Translations under genes and position numbers: made by a program | In this document: piece by piece, positions 1-6,505 of the stretch | Position numbering within the stretch: position 1 is the stretch's first letter | Layout: each line of letters starts with the position of its first letter | Origin: CBDUBS01 sp965365445 | Lineage (GTDB): Bacteria; Bacteroidota; Rhodothermia; Rhodothermales; DASSAV01 | Length of the DNA: 7,067 nucleotides | NCBI GenBank assembly: GCA_965365445.1 | Contig: CBDUBS010000194.1 | Location: 1-7,067, forward strand | Direction: 5' to 3' | The notes under the pieces: model-generated | Seen by the model: only the letters and a program-made list of their open reading frames with translations | Database searches by the model: none | What the model was told of the DNA's origin: nothing

Positions 1-1
1 C

Positions 2-1033
2 GAGGGTTATGGCGCCGGCGCTGTGCTGAACCGGCTCGTCAGCTTCGTCGATCTGGCCCCCACGATGCTCCGCCTGGCCGGCGTGCCCGTACCGGACCAC
101 ATGCAGGGGCAACCGTTCCTCGGCGGCGCAGCACCCCGCCGGTACGTGTATGCCGCCCGGGACCGGATGGACGAACGCTACGACATGATCCGGGCCGTTT
201 CGGACGGCCGGTACAAGTACATCAGGTACTACGAGGCGTACAAACCGTTTTTCCAGTACATGAACACCCCGGAGCAGGGGCCGATCATGCGGGAGATTCG
301 CCGGATGCACCGGGAAGGAGCGCTCCCGGCTTCGATGGAGCGCCTCATGACGGACGAAAAGCCCGCCGAGGAACTTTTCGACACGCAGGCGGACCCGCAC
401 GAAACCCGCAACCTGGCGGCCTCTCCCGAATTTGCGCCGGTCCTGTCCCGAATGCGCGAAGCCCACGCCCAATGGATGGCCGCGACGAAGGACCTGGGGC
501 TGATCCCGGAGCCGGAACTGAGGGCCCGGGAGCGGCGCAGCGGCCTCCCGGCGTATGAACTCGCTCGCCGGCCCGGAGCGATTCCGGTGGAACGCATACG
601 CGAAACGGCGCTCCTGTGGGAACAGGGACCGGAGGCCGTACCGACGCTGCTCGAACGGCTGAAAGACCCCGACCCGGCCGTGCGGTACTGGGCGGCGGTG
701 TCGCTGGGCCGGCTGCCTGCCGGGGATGCTTCGCGGGCCGCGCTGGAAACCTCCCTGGCCGACCCGGCTCCGGTCGTCCGGGTGGCCGCAGCCCGCTCGG
801 CCGCCGAGCAGGGAGCAACCGACCGGGCGTTGCCCATCCTCGTCGCGTCGCTGGCCGAAGAAGACGAGTGGGTGCGGCTGTACGCCGCCAACGCCCTGGA
901 CGAGATCGTACCGGCCTCCCTACCGGCCGCCGAGGCCCTGAAGAAGGCCCTCGACGATCCGAACAAGTACGTGGCGCGGGTCGCCAACCACGCCCTGAAC
1001 ACGCTGTACGGTACGGCAAATGAAATACCTTGA
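2..1033 (+). CDS. Sulfatase (SGSH-like) C-terminal part fused to HEAT repeats, 5'-truncated by window edge
   Basis: This is the 3' portion of a sulfatase gene. The frame is open back to base 2, so the GTG at 23 is an internal codon and the catalytic half, with its formylglycine site, lies outside the window. Residue numbers count from that GTG. Residues 5-35 (LVSFVDLAPTMLRLAG...) are the typical post-catalytic segment of alkaline-phosphatase-fold sulfatases. Residues 56-70 (IRAVSDGRYKYIR) and 114-131 (PAEELFD...DPHETRNL) match the conserved C-terminal subdomain. Residues about 190-332 then form four HEAT-type helical repeats, for example DPDPAVRYWAAVSLGRL and NKYVARVANHALNTL. The likely role is hydrolysis of sulfate esters or N-sulfate on glycans outside the cytoplasm, with the HEAT tail giving protein or glycan contacts (inference). 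Sulfatases with HEAT tails are known in environmental bacteria. The stop overlaps or closely precedes the next sulfatase gene, so the two are probably co-transcribed. Confidence 0.9.
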   Translation, partial: EGYGAGAVLNRLVSFVDLAPTMLRLAGVPVPDHMQGQPFLGGAAPRRYVYAARDRMDERYDMIRAVSDGRYKYIRYYEAYKPFFQYMNTPEQGPIMREIRRMHREGALPASMERLMTDEKPAEELFDTQADPHETRNLAASPEFAPVLSRMREAHAQWMAATKDLGLIPEPELRARERRSGLPAYELARRPGAIPVERIRETALLWEQGPEAVPTLLERLKDPDPAVRYWAAVSLGRLPAGDASRAALETSLADPAPVVRVAAARSAAEQGATDRALPILVASLAEEDEWVRLYAANALDEIVPASLPAAEALKKALDDPNKYVARVANHALNTLYGTANEIP

Positions 1034-1052
1034 CGGCAATTCGCATCTTCCC

Positions 1053-2600
1053 ATGAAATCCTCCCTGGCTGCCCTCGCCGTTGCGGCCCTCGCCCTGCTG
1101 CTCGTGCGCATGGACCGGCCCCCGGAGCCTGTTCGGTCGGCCGAGCCGCCGAATATCCTGATCGCCATCAGCGACGACCAGTCGTATCCGTACGCGTCGG
1201 CCTACGGCGAGGAACTGCCCCGAACGCCGGCCTTCGACCGGGTGGCCCGGGCAGGCGTGCTGTTCAACAACGCCTTCGTTGCCTCACCGGGATGCAGCCC
1301 TTCGCGGGCCGCTTTCCTGACCGGTCGCTACCCCTGGGAACTCGAGGAAGCCGGCACGCACGCATCGGCGTTCTCGCAGCAGTACGTCGTGTTTCCCGAT
1401 TTGCTGGAACAGGCAGGCTACCACGTCGGGTTCACCGGAAAAGGGTGGGGGCCGGGCAACTGGGAGGTATCCGGGCGCACCCGAAACCCGGCCGGGCCGG
1501 AGTACAACACCCTCCGGCTCGAACCGCCCCGGCCCGGCATCAGTCCGGTGGACTACACCGCCAACTTCGCCGCTTTTCTGAAGGCCCGGCCCCGGGGAGC
1601 GCCGTTCTACTTCTGGTACGGAGCGCATGAGCCGCATCGCGATTACGATGACGGGGCCGGGCTGCGCCTCGGCATGGGCCTGACTGAAGTGACCGTGCCG
1701 GGTTACCTGCCGGATACGCCGGAGATCCGGAGCGATCTGCTGGATTACGCGTCCGAGATCGAGTGGTTCGACGGGCGCCTGGCCCGGATGCTGGAAATGC
1801 TCGAACAGGCCGGCGAGCTCGATAATACCATCGTCGTCGTGACGGCCGATAACGGAATGCCGTTCCCCCGGGCGAAAGCCAACGTCTACGAGCACGGCAT
1901 CCACGTGCCGCTGGCGGTAAGCTGGCCCGCCCGGGTCCCCGGCGCCCGCCGCGTGGACGACATCGTGAGCCTGGTGGACGTAACGCCGTTCCTGCTCGAA
2001 GCGGCGGGCGTGGACGTGCAGGCCCTCTCCGGCCGCAGCATCCTGAACATCCTGACCTCGGACCGGGAGGGGCTGGTCGATCCCTCCCGGCGCATCGCCC
2101 TGGCCGGGCGGGAACGCCATTCCTCCTCGCGCTACAACAACTGGGGCTATCCGCAGCGGGCCCTGCGCACCGACCGGTACCTGTACATCCGCAACTTCCA
2201 CCCCGAGCGCTGGCCCGCCGGCGACCCGCAGCGGTACGAAAACGATGGGTCGCTCGGCCCCATGCACGACGCGTACCACGACATCGACGCGGCCCCCAGC
2301 CTGACGTACCTGGTCGAACATCGCCTCGCGCCCGGTGTGGAACGCTTCTTTCGTCTGGCCGTGGATAAACGCCCCGCCGAGGAGCTGTTCGACATCCGGG
2401 AGGACCCCGCGTGCCTCACCAACCTGGCCGGACGGCCCGATATGGGTTCCGTGCTGACCGAACTCCGCGAAACCCTGCAACAAGAGCTGGTGAAAACGAA
2501 CGATCCCCGCCTCGTAGGGGACGGAGAGGTGTTCGAGAGCTATCCCCGCTACAGCCCGATTCGTAAGTTCCCTCCCCCGGATGCCGCCCTCTCCCCGTGA
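1053..2600 (+). CDS. Exported sulfatase, N-sulfoglucosamine sulfohydrolase-like
   Basis: A complete sulfatase of 515 residues from the ATG at 1053. The C-S-P-S-R signature is at residues 81-85; Cys81 (codon 1293-1295) would be oxidised to formylglycine. Other active-site candidates are Asp41-Asp42 and Asp266-Asn267 (calcium), Lys130, His192 and Lys275. The segments DNGMPFP, YLPDTPEIRSDL and the C-terminal PAEELFDIREDP recall human SGSH (heparan N-sulfatase), so N-sulfated or related glycans are the likely substrates, though specificity is inferred. The start at 1053 is preferred because it places Met-Lys directly before a hydrophobic stretch (residues about 4-19), as in a signal peptide or membrane anchor. 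An in-frame ATG at 1020 would overlap the previous gene by 14 bases. Neither start has a clear Shine-Dalgarno. No maturase (FGE or anSME) is present in the window. Unlike its upstream neighbour it has no HEAT tail. Confidence 0.93.
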   Translation: MKSSLAALAVAALALLLVRMDRPPEPVRSAEPPNILIAISDDQSYPYASAYGEELPRTPAFDRVARAGVLFNNAFVASPGCSPSRAAFLTGRYPWELEEAGTHASAFSQQYVVFPDLLEQAGYHVGFTGKGWGPGNWEVSGRTRNPAGPEYNTLRLEPPRPGISPVDYTANFAAFLKARPRGAPFYFWYGAHEPHRDYDDGAGLRLGMGLTEVTVPGYLPDTPEIRSDLLDYASEIEWFDGRLARMLEMLEQAGELDNTIVVVTADNGMPFPRAKANVYEHGIHVPLAVSWPARVPGARRVDDIVSLVDVTPFLLEAAGVDVQALSGRSILNILTSDREGLVDPSRRIALAGRERHSSSRYNNWGYPQRALRTDRYLYIRNFHPERWPAGDPQRYENDGSLGPMHDAYHDIDAAPSLTYLVEHRLAPGVERFFRLAVDKRPAEELFDIREDPACLTNLAGRPDMGSVLTELRETLQQELVKTNDPRLVGDGEVFESYPRYSPIRKFPPPDAALSP

Positions 2601-2611
2601 TCCCGTGCCCG

Positions 2612-4930
2612 ATGCCTTCTTTCTTGCGTGATCAGCCGCTTACCCTGCTCGTCTCCGCCCTCGGCGTGGTCGTACTCGCCTTCCTGTGGGCCGGCTGCAA
2701 CCGGGGCGAGGGAGGTGCGATCTCCCGCGAGGAAGCGGCCGGGCTCGCCTACGTCGGGCGGGGGGTGTGCGCCGAGTGCCACGCGGAAGAAACGGCGCTT
2801 TTCAAGGGGTCGTACCACGACCTCGCGATGGACTTCGCCACGCCGGAAACCGTCCTCGGCGACTTTAACGACGCGGCGTTCACCCACTTCGGCATGACCA
2901 CCCGGTTTTTCCGGGAAGGGGATCGGTACTTTACGTACACCGAAGGGCCGGGGGGAGAAATGGACACCTTCCTCGTGAAGTACACCTTCGGGGTATACCC
3001 TCTGCAACAGTACATGGTCGAGTTTCCCGACGGCCGCGTCCAGAACCTGACCATCGCCTGGGATTCCAGTAAAAACCGGTGGTTCTCCCTCTATCCGGAC
3101 GAGCGCCATGCCCCGGACGACTGGCTCCACTGGACCAACGCCGGGATGAACTGGAATTACATGTGCGCCGAGTGCCATTCCACGGATCTCGAAAAAAACT
3201 TCGACCTGGCGACGAACACCTACCACACCACCTGGTTCGAGATCGACGTAAGCTGCGAAAGCTGCCACGGTCCGGGCGAGCGGCACGTCGAACTGGCCCG
3301 GCGGGATGATTACGATCCGAAGCGCAGCGGGCTTATCGTCAACCTTTCGGGAGTCGAAAACCAGCGCACCCAGATCGAGACGTGCGCCCCGTGCCACTCC
3401 CGCCGCCGCGAAATCGACCCGGATTTCCTGCCGGGCGACGCCTACCTGGATCACTACGCCGTCGAGCTGCTGGACGAAAACCTGTACTACCCCGACGGCC
3501 AGATTCTGGACGAAGTATACGTATACGGCTCGTTCACGCAGAGCAAGATGTACCACAACGGAGTGCGCTGCTCCGATTGCCACGACCCCCATTCCACGAA
3601 GATCAAGCTACAGGGCAACGCCCTGTGCCTGCAATGCCACGCCCCTGCGCTCTACGACGGGCCGATCCATCACCACCACCCGGATACGTCGCAGGCCGGC
3701 TCGCAGTGCGTCGATTGCCACATGCCGGAGCGGCCGTACATGGTGGGGGACCCGCGCCGCGACCACAGCTTTCACCTGCCCCGCCCGGACCTGTCGGTGG
3801 ACCTGGGCATCCCGAACGTATGCAACCGCTGCCATACCGACCAGACGCCGGAATGGGCTCGTGATAAGGTGATCGAGTGGTACGGCCCCAACCGGCGGAA
3901 CGAGCCGCACTTCGCCCGGGCGTTCGTCGCCGGGCGAAAGCGCGAGCCGGGCGGTATAGCGGCTCTGTCGGTCGTCGTCGGCGATACCTCGCGGGCGGCC
4001 ATCGTCCGGGCGACGGCCGTTTCCATCCTGGCCGGGTACGGCACACCCGAGGCTGTCGCCGCGTGCCGGCCGGCCCTTCGGGACCTTCAACCCCTCGTTC
4101 GGAGCGCCGCCGTCCGGTGCGTCGAAAGCCTGCCGGACGATCCGCTGTACGAAAACGTTACCCCGCTGCTCACCGACGAGACGCGCCTCGTCCGCACCGA
4201 AGCCGCCCGGGTGCTCTCCCGGTTGGGCCGCGAACGGTTCGGCAGCACCCCCGGGACCGACCGGGCCGGTTCATTCCGGTCGGCGCTGGACGAATACATC
4301 CGCAGCCAGGAAGCCGTCAACGATCAGGCGGCGGCGCACCTGAATATCGCGGTCATCCACGAAAACCTCGGCGAGATCGATCAGGCCGAAGGGCGGTACG
4401 AAACCGCCCTGCGTCTGGATTCGAGCTTTGTCCCGGCCCGCATCAACCTGGCGATGCTCTACGACCGCCGCCGCCAGACCGCCATGCAAACCGGGCAAAC
4501 GGCGACGGCCGAGCGCCTGCGCACCCTCGCCGAACGGCAGCTCACGCAGGCCGTCCGCTTCGAGCCCGACCTGGCGGAAGCGCATTACTTGCTCGGCCTG
4601 CTGCTGGCCGAGCATCCCGGCCGGCTGGCCGAGGCCGCCGAGCGGCTGGCCGAGGCGGCCCGCCTCAGTCCGGCCAACGCCCGGATGCAGTACAATGCGG
4701 GCCTGGCTTACCAGCAGCTGGAAAACCGATCCCAGGCGGAGCGTTTCCTGCTCGCGGCGCACCGGCTGGAATCCCGGCAACCCGACTACCTGAATGCGCT
4801 CTCGGTGCTGTACATCCAGATGCAACGCTGGCCGGACGCCCTGAAATACGCCGAGATGCTGGCCGAGCAATTTCCCGGATCGCCGGACGTGCAGCAGCGG
4901 CTGGCCTACATCCGGGGGCAGATCGGGTAG
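2612..4930 (+). CDS. Octaheme c-type cytochrome with HEAT and TPR repeats
   Basis: A 772-residue exported electron-transfer protein. From the ATG at 2612, a short N-terminus (MPSFLRDQP) leads into a hydrophobic segment (residues 10-27) ending L-W-A-G-C29. This could be a lipobox, though Trp at -3 is unusual; otherwise it is a signal anchor. An in-frame GTG at 2597 overlaps the preceding TGA and would add five residues. Eight CxxCH haem-binding motifs begin at Cys53, 185, 215, 258, 320, 339, 366 and 404 (codons at 2768, 3164, 3254, 3383, 3569, 3626, 3707 and 3821). Their arrangement resembles cytochrome c554/doubled-CxxCH proteins. A run of four His (353-356) lies between haems 6 and 7. Residues about 448-545 look like HEAT repeats and about 570-771 like TPRs, suggesting a docking platform. 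The redox partner and any catalytic reaction are unknown. It is the last gene of the sulfatase operon, which suggests co-expression with glycan desulfation. Confidence 0.93.
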   Translation: MPSFLRDQPLTLLVSALGVVVLAFLWAGCNRGEGGAISREEAAGLAYVGRGVCAECHAEETALFKGSYHDLAMDFATPETVLGDFNDAAFTHFGMTTRFFREGDRYFTYTEGPGGEMDTFLVKYTFGVYPLQQYMVEFPDGRVQNLTIAWDSSKNRWFSLYPDERHAPDDWLHWTNAGMNWNYMCAECHSTDLEKNFDLATNTYHTTWFEIDVSCESCHGPGERHVELARRDDYDPKRSGLIVNLSGVENQRTQIETCAPCHSRRREIDPDFLPGDAYLDHYAVELLDENLYYPDGQILDEVYVYGSFTQSKMYHNGVRCSDCHDPHSTKIKLQGNALCLQCHAPALYDGPIHHHHPDTSQAGSQCVDCHMPERPYMVGDPRRDHSFHLPRPDLSVDLGIPNVCNRCHTDQTPEWARDKVIEWYGPNRRNEPHFARAFVAGRKREPGGIAALSVVVGDTSRAAIVRATAVSILAGYGTPEAVAACRPALRDLQPLVRSAAVRCVESLPDDPLYENVTPLLTDETRLVRTEAARVLSRLGRERFGSTPGTDRAGSFRSALDEYIRSQEAVNDQAAAHLNIAVIHENLGEIDQAEGRYETALRLDSSFVPARINLAMLYDRRRQTAMQTGQTATAERLRTLAERQLTQAVRFEPDLAEAHYLLGLLLAEHPGRLAEAAERLAEAARLSPANARMQYNAGLAYQQLENRSQAERFLLAAHRLESRQPDYLNALSVLYIQMQRWPDALKYAEMLAEQFPGSPDVQQRLAYIRGQIG

Positions 4931-4931
4931 C

Positions 4932-5678
4932 TCAGCCGTAACGGCGACGGGGCCGCTTTTCGATTAGCGCCACATACGAGGCCCCTACCCCCTCCAGAAA
5001 CCGACGCACCCGCCAACCGGAGGGCTCCAGCAGGGCCTGCATCTCCTCACGCGATACATACAGGTAGTCGAACCACGCTCCCCGGAAGCACTCGAAGCGC
5101 ACGCGGAGGCGCATTTCGCCCGGCAACCGCCCACGGCGCAGGTTCTCCTTCCGGTAAGCCGCGTCGCAGGGCCGGTGCGATGCGTGCGGATCGGTGCTTT
5201 CGGCAATGAGAAGCCCCCGGCGGGACGTGACGGCCTGCAATCGCTCCAGGATTTCCGGGGCCTGCCGCCGCCCCCCGACCAGGCCGAAGTTATTCCCGAG
5301 CATGAGTACCGTATCGAACGGTTCCCCTTCGAGCAGCGCCAGTTCCTCCACCGACAGGCGCCGGGCGTTTTCGAGGCCGCGCTGCCTGCAAATCCGGATC
5401 GCCAGCGCCGAGCGGTCGATGCCCACCACGGACAGACCCTTCTCCTTCAGGTAAAGGGCGTGCCGACCGGTTCCGCAGCCGAGATCGAGCACCGTCCCCC
5501 GGGCGTGCCCGACGGCCTCCCGCTCATATGGGGGCCAACCCTCTACCGGAGCGAAGTAGAGCGCCGCCGCATTCCAGGCCGTTATAAATCCATCATCCCG
5601 CTCCAGGATCTCGTACACCTCTTCGCCCCGGATGTGCGCCTGTAGCATCCGCCCGAAGGCGTCCTGATCGGGTTCCAT
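4932..5678 (-). CDS. Class I SAM-dependent methyltransferase
   Basis: A 248-residue cytoplasmic protein with a Rossmann-type methyltransferase core. Motif I, binding S-adenosylmethionine, is VLDLGCGTGRHAL at residues 63-75. The acidic end of strand 2 is VVGID at 84-88, and the post-motif segment FDTVLMLGNNFGL spans 121-133. The N-terminal 60 residues include FAPVEGWPPYERE, which I associate with a widespread family of methyltransferases of undetermined substrate. No substrate can be assigned from sequence. There is no signal peptide. The ATG at 5676-5678 is supported by GGGAGGG (plus-strand 5686-5692), seven bases upstream on the minus strand. The gene converges on the cytochrome with one base between stops. 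It lies downstream of the minus-strand terminator at 5736-5766, so it is probably transcribed separately. Confidence 0.88.
   Translation of the reverse strand: MEPDQDAFGRMLQAHIRGEEVYEILERDDGFITAWNAAALYFAPVEGWPPYEREAVGHARGTVLDLGCGTGRHALYLKEKGLSVVGIDRSALAIRICRQRGLENARRLSVEELALLEGEPFDTVLMLGNNFGLVGGRRQAPEILERLQAVTSRRGLLIAESTDPHASHRPCDAAYRKENLRRGRLPGEMRLRVRFECFRGAWFDYLYVSREEMQALLEPSGWRVRRFLEGVGASYVALIEKRPRRRYG
4942..4960 (+). terminator. Possible weak terminator after the cytochrome gene
   Basis: Twelve bases after the cytochrome stop, CGGC (4942-4945) can pair with GCCG (4952-4955) across a six-base loop, followed by CTTTT. The stem is only four pairs and lies inside the 3' codons of the opposing methyltransferase gene, so it may simply be coding sequence. 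No better plus-strand terminator was seen. Confidence 0.2.
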
Positions 5679-5685
5679 AGGCCGG

Positions 5686-5692
5686 CCCTCCC
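5686..5692 (-). promoter_or_regulatory. Ribosome binding site of the methyltransferase gene
   Basis: On the minus strand this reads GGGAGGG and ends seven bases before the ATG at 5678. It is one of only two good Shine-Dalgarno sequences in the window that sit before a plausible start, and it supports that start codon. Confidence 0.6.
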
Positions 5693-5707
5693 GTGTTTCG
5701 AGAGGAC

Positions 5708-5737
5708 AGAATACGAGGCGCGCCCTACGAAACGCAA
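5708..5737 (-). promoter_or_regulatory. Possible weak promoter for the methyltransferase gene
   Basis: Reading the minus strand, TTGCGT (5737-5732) is followed after 18 bases by TATTCT (5713-5708), a partial -35/-10 pair. Transcription would start near 5701, just ahead of the ribosome binding site. The match is poor and the -35 overlaps the T-tract of the upstream terminator. Some promoter is expected here because that terminator separates this gene from its neighbour. Confidence 0.25.
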
Positions 5738-5766
5738 AAAGCCCGTCCCCGGGGTGGGAGACGGGC
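5736..5766 (-). terminator. Intrinsic (rho-independent) terminator of the HEAT-like protein gene
   Basis: On the minus strand GCCCGTC pairs perfectly with GACGGGC (plus-strand arms 5760-5766 and 5741-5747), followed directly by TTTTT (5740-5736). The stem can extend inward by three further G-C pairs past one bulged base. It lies 23 bases after the stop codon at 5790. The opposite strand has no U-tract, so it should act only on minus-strand transcription. Confidence 0.85.
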
Positions 5767-5789
5767 CTGCGTCGAAGCCGGAAGGGGGA

Positions 5790-6350
5790 TTACCTGTTTC
5801 GGTACCCGAACCGCTCGGCCAGCGCGAGGGTCGTCACGCGGCGGACGCGTTCGGAGCGTTCGGTTTTCACATCCTGCGCAACGAACCGGAGCGCTTCATC
5901 CGCTCCCATCGCCAGCAGGGCCGAGAGCGCGAGCACGCGCATCCCGTCATCGGGGTCGTCTTTGTAGATGGAATAGATGCGGGGAGCGGTATTCCGGAAA
6001 CTGACTTCCTCGGGATGGTAGGTGGCAAAGTAGATGATGCTTTGCAAGGCCCGGGCCCGCTCGTTGAAATCGGCGCCCTTGAGCGCAACGATCTGCTGCT
6101 TCTTGACGACCTTCCACTCCGAACGGCTATTGCCGGCAGGCGCCGCAATCGAACCGGCGGGCAGTCGGGTCGCCTCCAGATCGAAAGCCGCAATCGTGGA
6201 GGAAATCTTACCGACTTGTAAGGCAACCTGCTGGGCCTTCGCCTGGATGCCGAATCCGGTCAGCAAAACCAGAACAAGGGCGAAACGAACCGAGTGACGG
6301 GAAGCGAAACGGACGTTCGCCGGGCGGTTGGAGCGGGAAGTCGATTCCAT
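5790..6350 (-). CDS. Small exported protein with HEAT-like C-terminal half, function unknown
   Basis: A 186-residue protein from the ATG at 6348-6350. This start is chosen because GAGG lies six bases upstream on the minus strand; another in-frame ATG at 6360-6362 would add four residues and lacks such a site. Residues 1-39 form a signal peptide: a basic Arg-rich N-region, a hydrophobic core FALVLVLLTGFG (23-34) and an A-K-A/Q cleavage site after residue 39. The mature part starts QQVALQVGKI and has a Ser/Ala-rich linker. From about residue 95 come amphipathic helices resembling one or two HEAT repeats, including DDGMRVLALSALLAMGADEAL (135-155) and ERVRRVTTLALAERFG (167-182). I do not recognise a named family. 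The protein is probably periplasmic and binds protein (inference). It is divergent from a sigma-factor gene, so the two may share a regulatory region. Its own terminator follows. Confidence 0.75.
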   Translation of the reverse strand: MESTSRSNRPANVRFASRHSVRFALVLVLLTGFGIQAKAQQVALQVGKISSTIAAFDLEATRLPAGSIAAPAGNSRSEWKVVKKQQIVALKGADFNERARALQSIIYFATYHPEEVSFRNTAPRIYSIYKDDPDDGMRVLALSALLAMGADEALRFVAQDVKTERSERVRRVTTLALAERFGYRNR

Positions 6351-6358
6351 GATGCACC
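6351..6358 (-). promoter_or_regulatory. Ribosome binding site that fixes the start of the HEAT-like protein
   Basis: The minus strand reads ATGAGGTGCATCATG. GAGG (plus-strand 6357-6360) is followed by a six-base spacer and the ATG at 6350. The upstream ATG at 6362 overlaps this site, so the inner ATG is the better start. Confidence 0.55.
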
Positions 6359-6360
6359 TC

Positions 6361-6392
6361 ATTGATTTTTGTGAAAACTGGAATTAGCTTTG
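6361..6392 (+). promoter_or_regulatory. Bacteroidota-type primary sigma promoter facing the ECF sigma gene
   Basis: ATTG (6361-6364), one mismatch from the -33 TTTG, is followed after 20 bases by TAGCTTTG (6385-6392), a perfect match to the -7 consensus TAnnTTTG known from Bacteroidetes. Transcription would begin around 6399, giving a leader of roughly 107 bases before the ATG at 6506. The surrounding sequence (6360-6440) is clearly more AT-rich than the flanking genes. The assignment depends on the host belonging to or near Bacteroidota. Confidence 0.45.
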
Positions 6393-6440
6393 AAGAAGAA
6401 TTGATGTGTTTCATATCCCCTTCATCCATTATCACGGAAA

Positions 6441-6456
6441 AAGGAGGCGAACTCCC
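6441..6456 (+). other. Shine-Dalgarno-like AAGGAGG in the leader without a start codon
   Basis: AAGGAGG (6441-6447) is an ideal ribosome binding sequence, yet no ATG, GTG or TTG follows within a workable distance. GGAG can pair with CTCC (6452-6455) in a small hairpin (loop GCGAA). It may be a leader RNA element affecting the sigma gene, or chance. Confidence 0.25.
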
Positions 6457-6505
6457 TCACGCCGCTCCCATTATTTTCCAACGCTCACCTTCGTTACTCC
6501 CGGAT

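Noticed and set aside
23..25. GTG at 23 as a true start of the first gene
   Set aside because: The same frame continues upstream to the window edge, and the protein would begin in the middle of a sulfatase domain without its active site.
1284..2483. Long minus-strand open frame (399 codons) opposite the second sulfatase
   Set aside because: It lies wholly inside a gene with clear sulfatase motifs, and its Gly/Pro/Val/His-rich translation resembles no protein. It is a frame shadow typical of GC-rich DNA.
2549..3592. Minus-strand open frame (347 codons) opposite the cytochrome
   Set aside because: The plus strand carries ordered CxxCH motifs through this stretch. The antisense translation has low complexity and no domain.
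3877..4941. Plus-strand open frame (354 codons) overlapping the HEAT/TPR region of the cytochrome
   Set aside because: The product is dominated by Arg, Pro and Gly, as expected for an out-of-frame read of GC-rich coding DNA. The other frame shows proper HEAT and TPR helices.
5175..5645. Plus-strand open frame opposite the methyltransferase
   Set aside because: The minus strand has the DLGCGTG motif, a ribosome binding site and a coherent fold. The plus-strand product has no recognisable features.
5741..5766. The hairpin as a bidirectional terminator
   Set aside because: Only the minus strand has a T-tract after the stem; the plus strand continues with CTGCGTCG.
6362..6505. Upstream extension of the sigma protein from TTG 6362
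   Set aside because: The 48 added residues show no sigma homology and run through the predicted promoter. The more AT-rich composition is that of an intergenic region.
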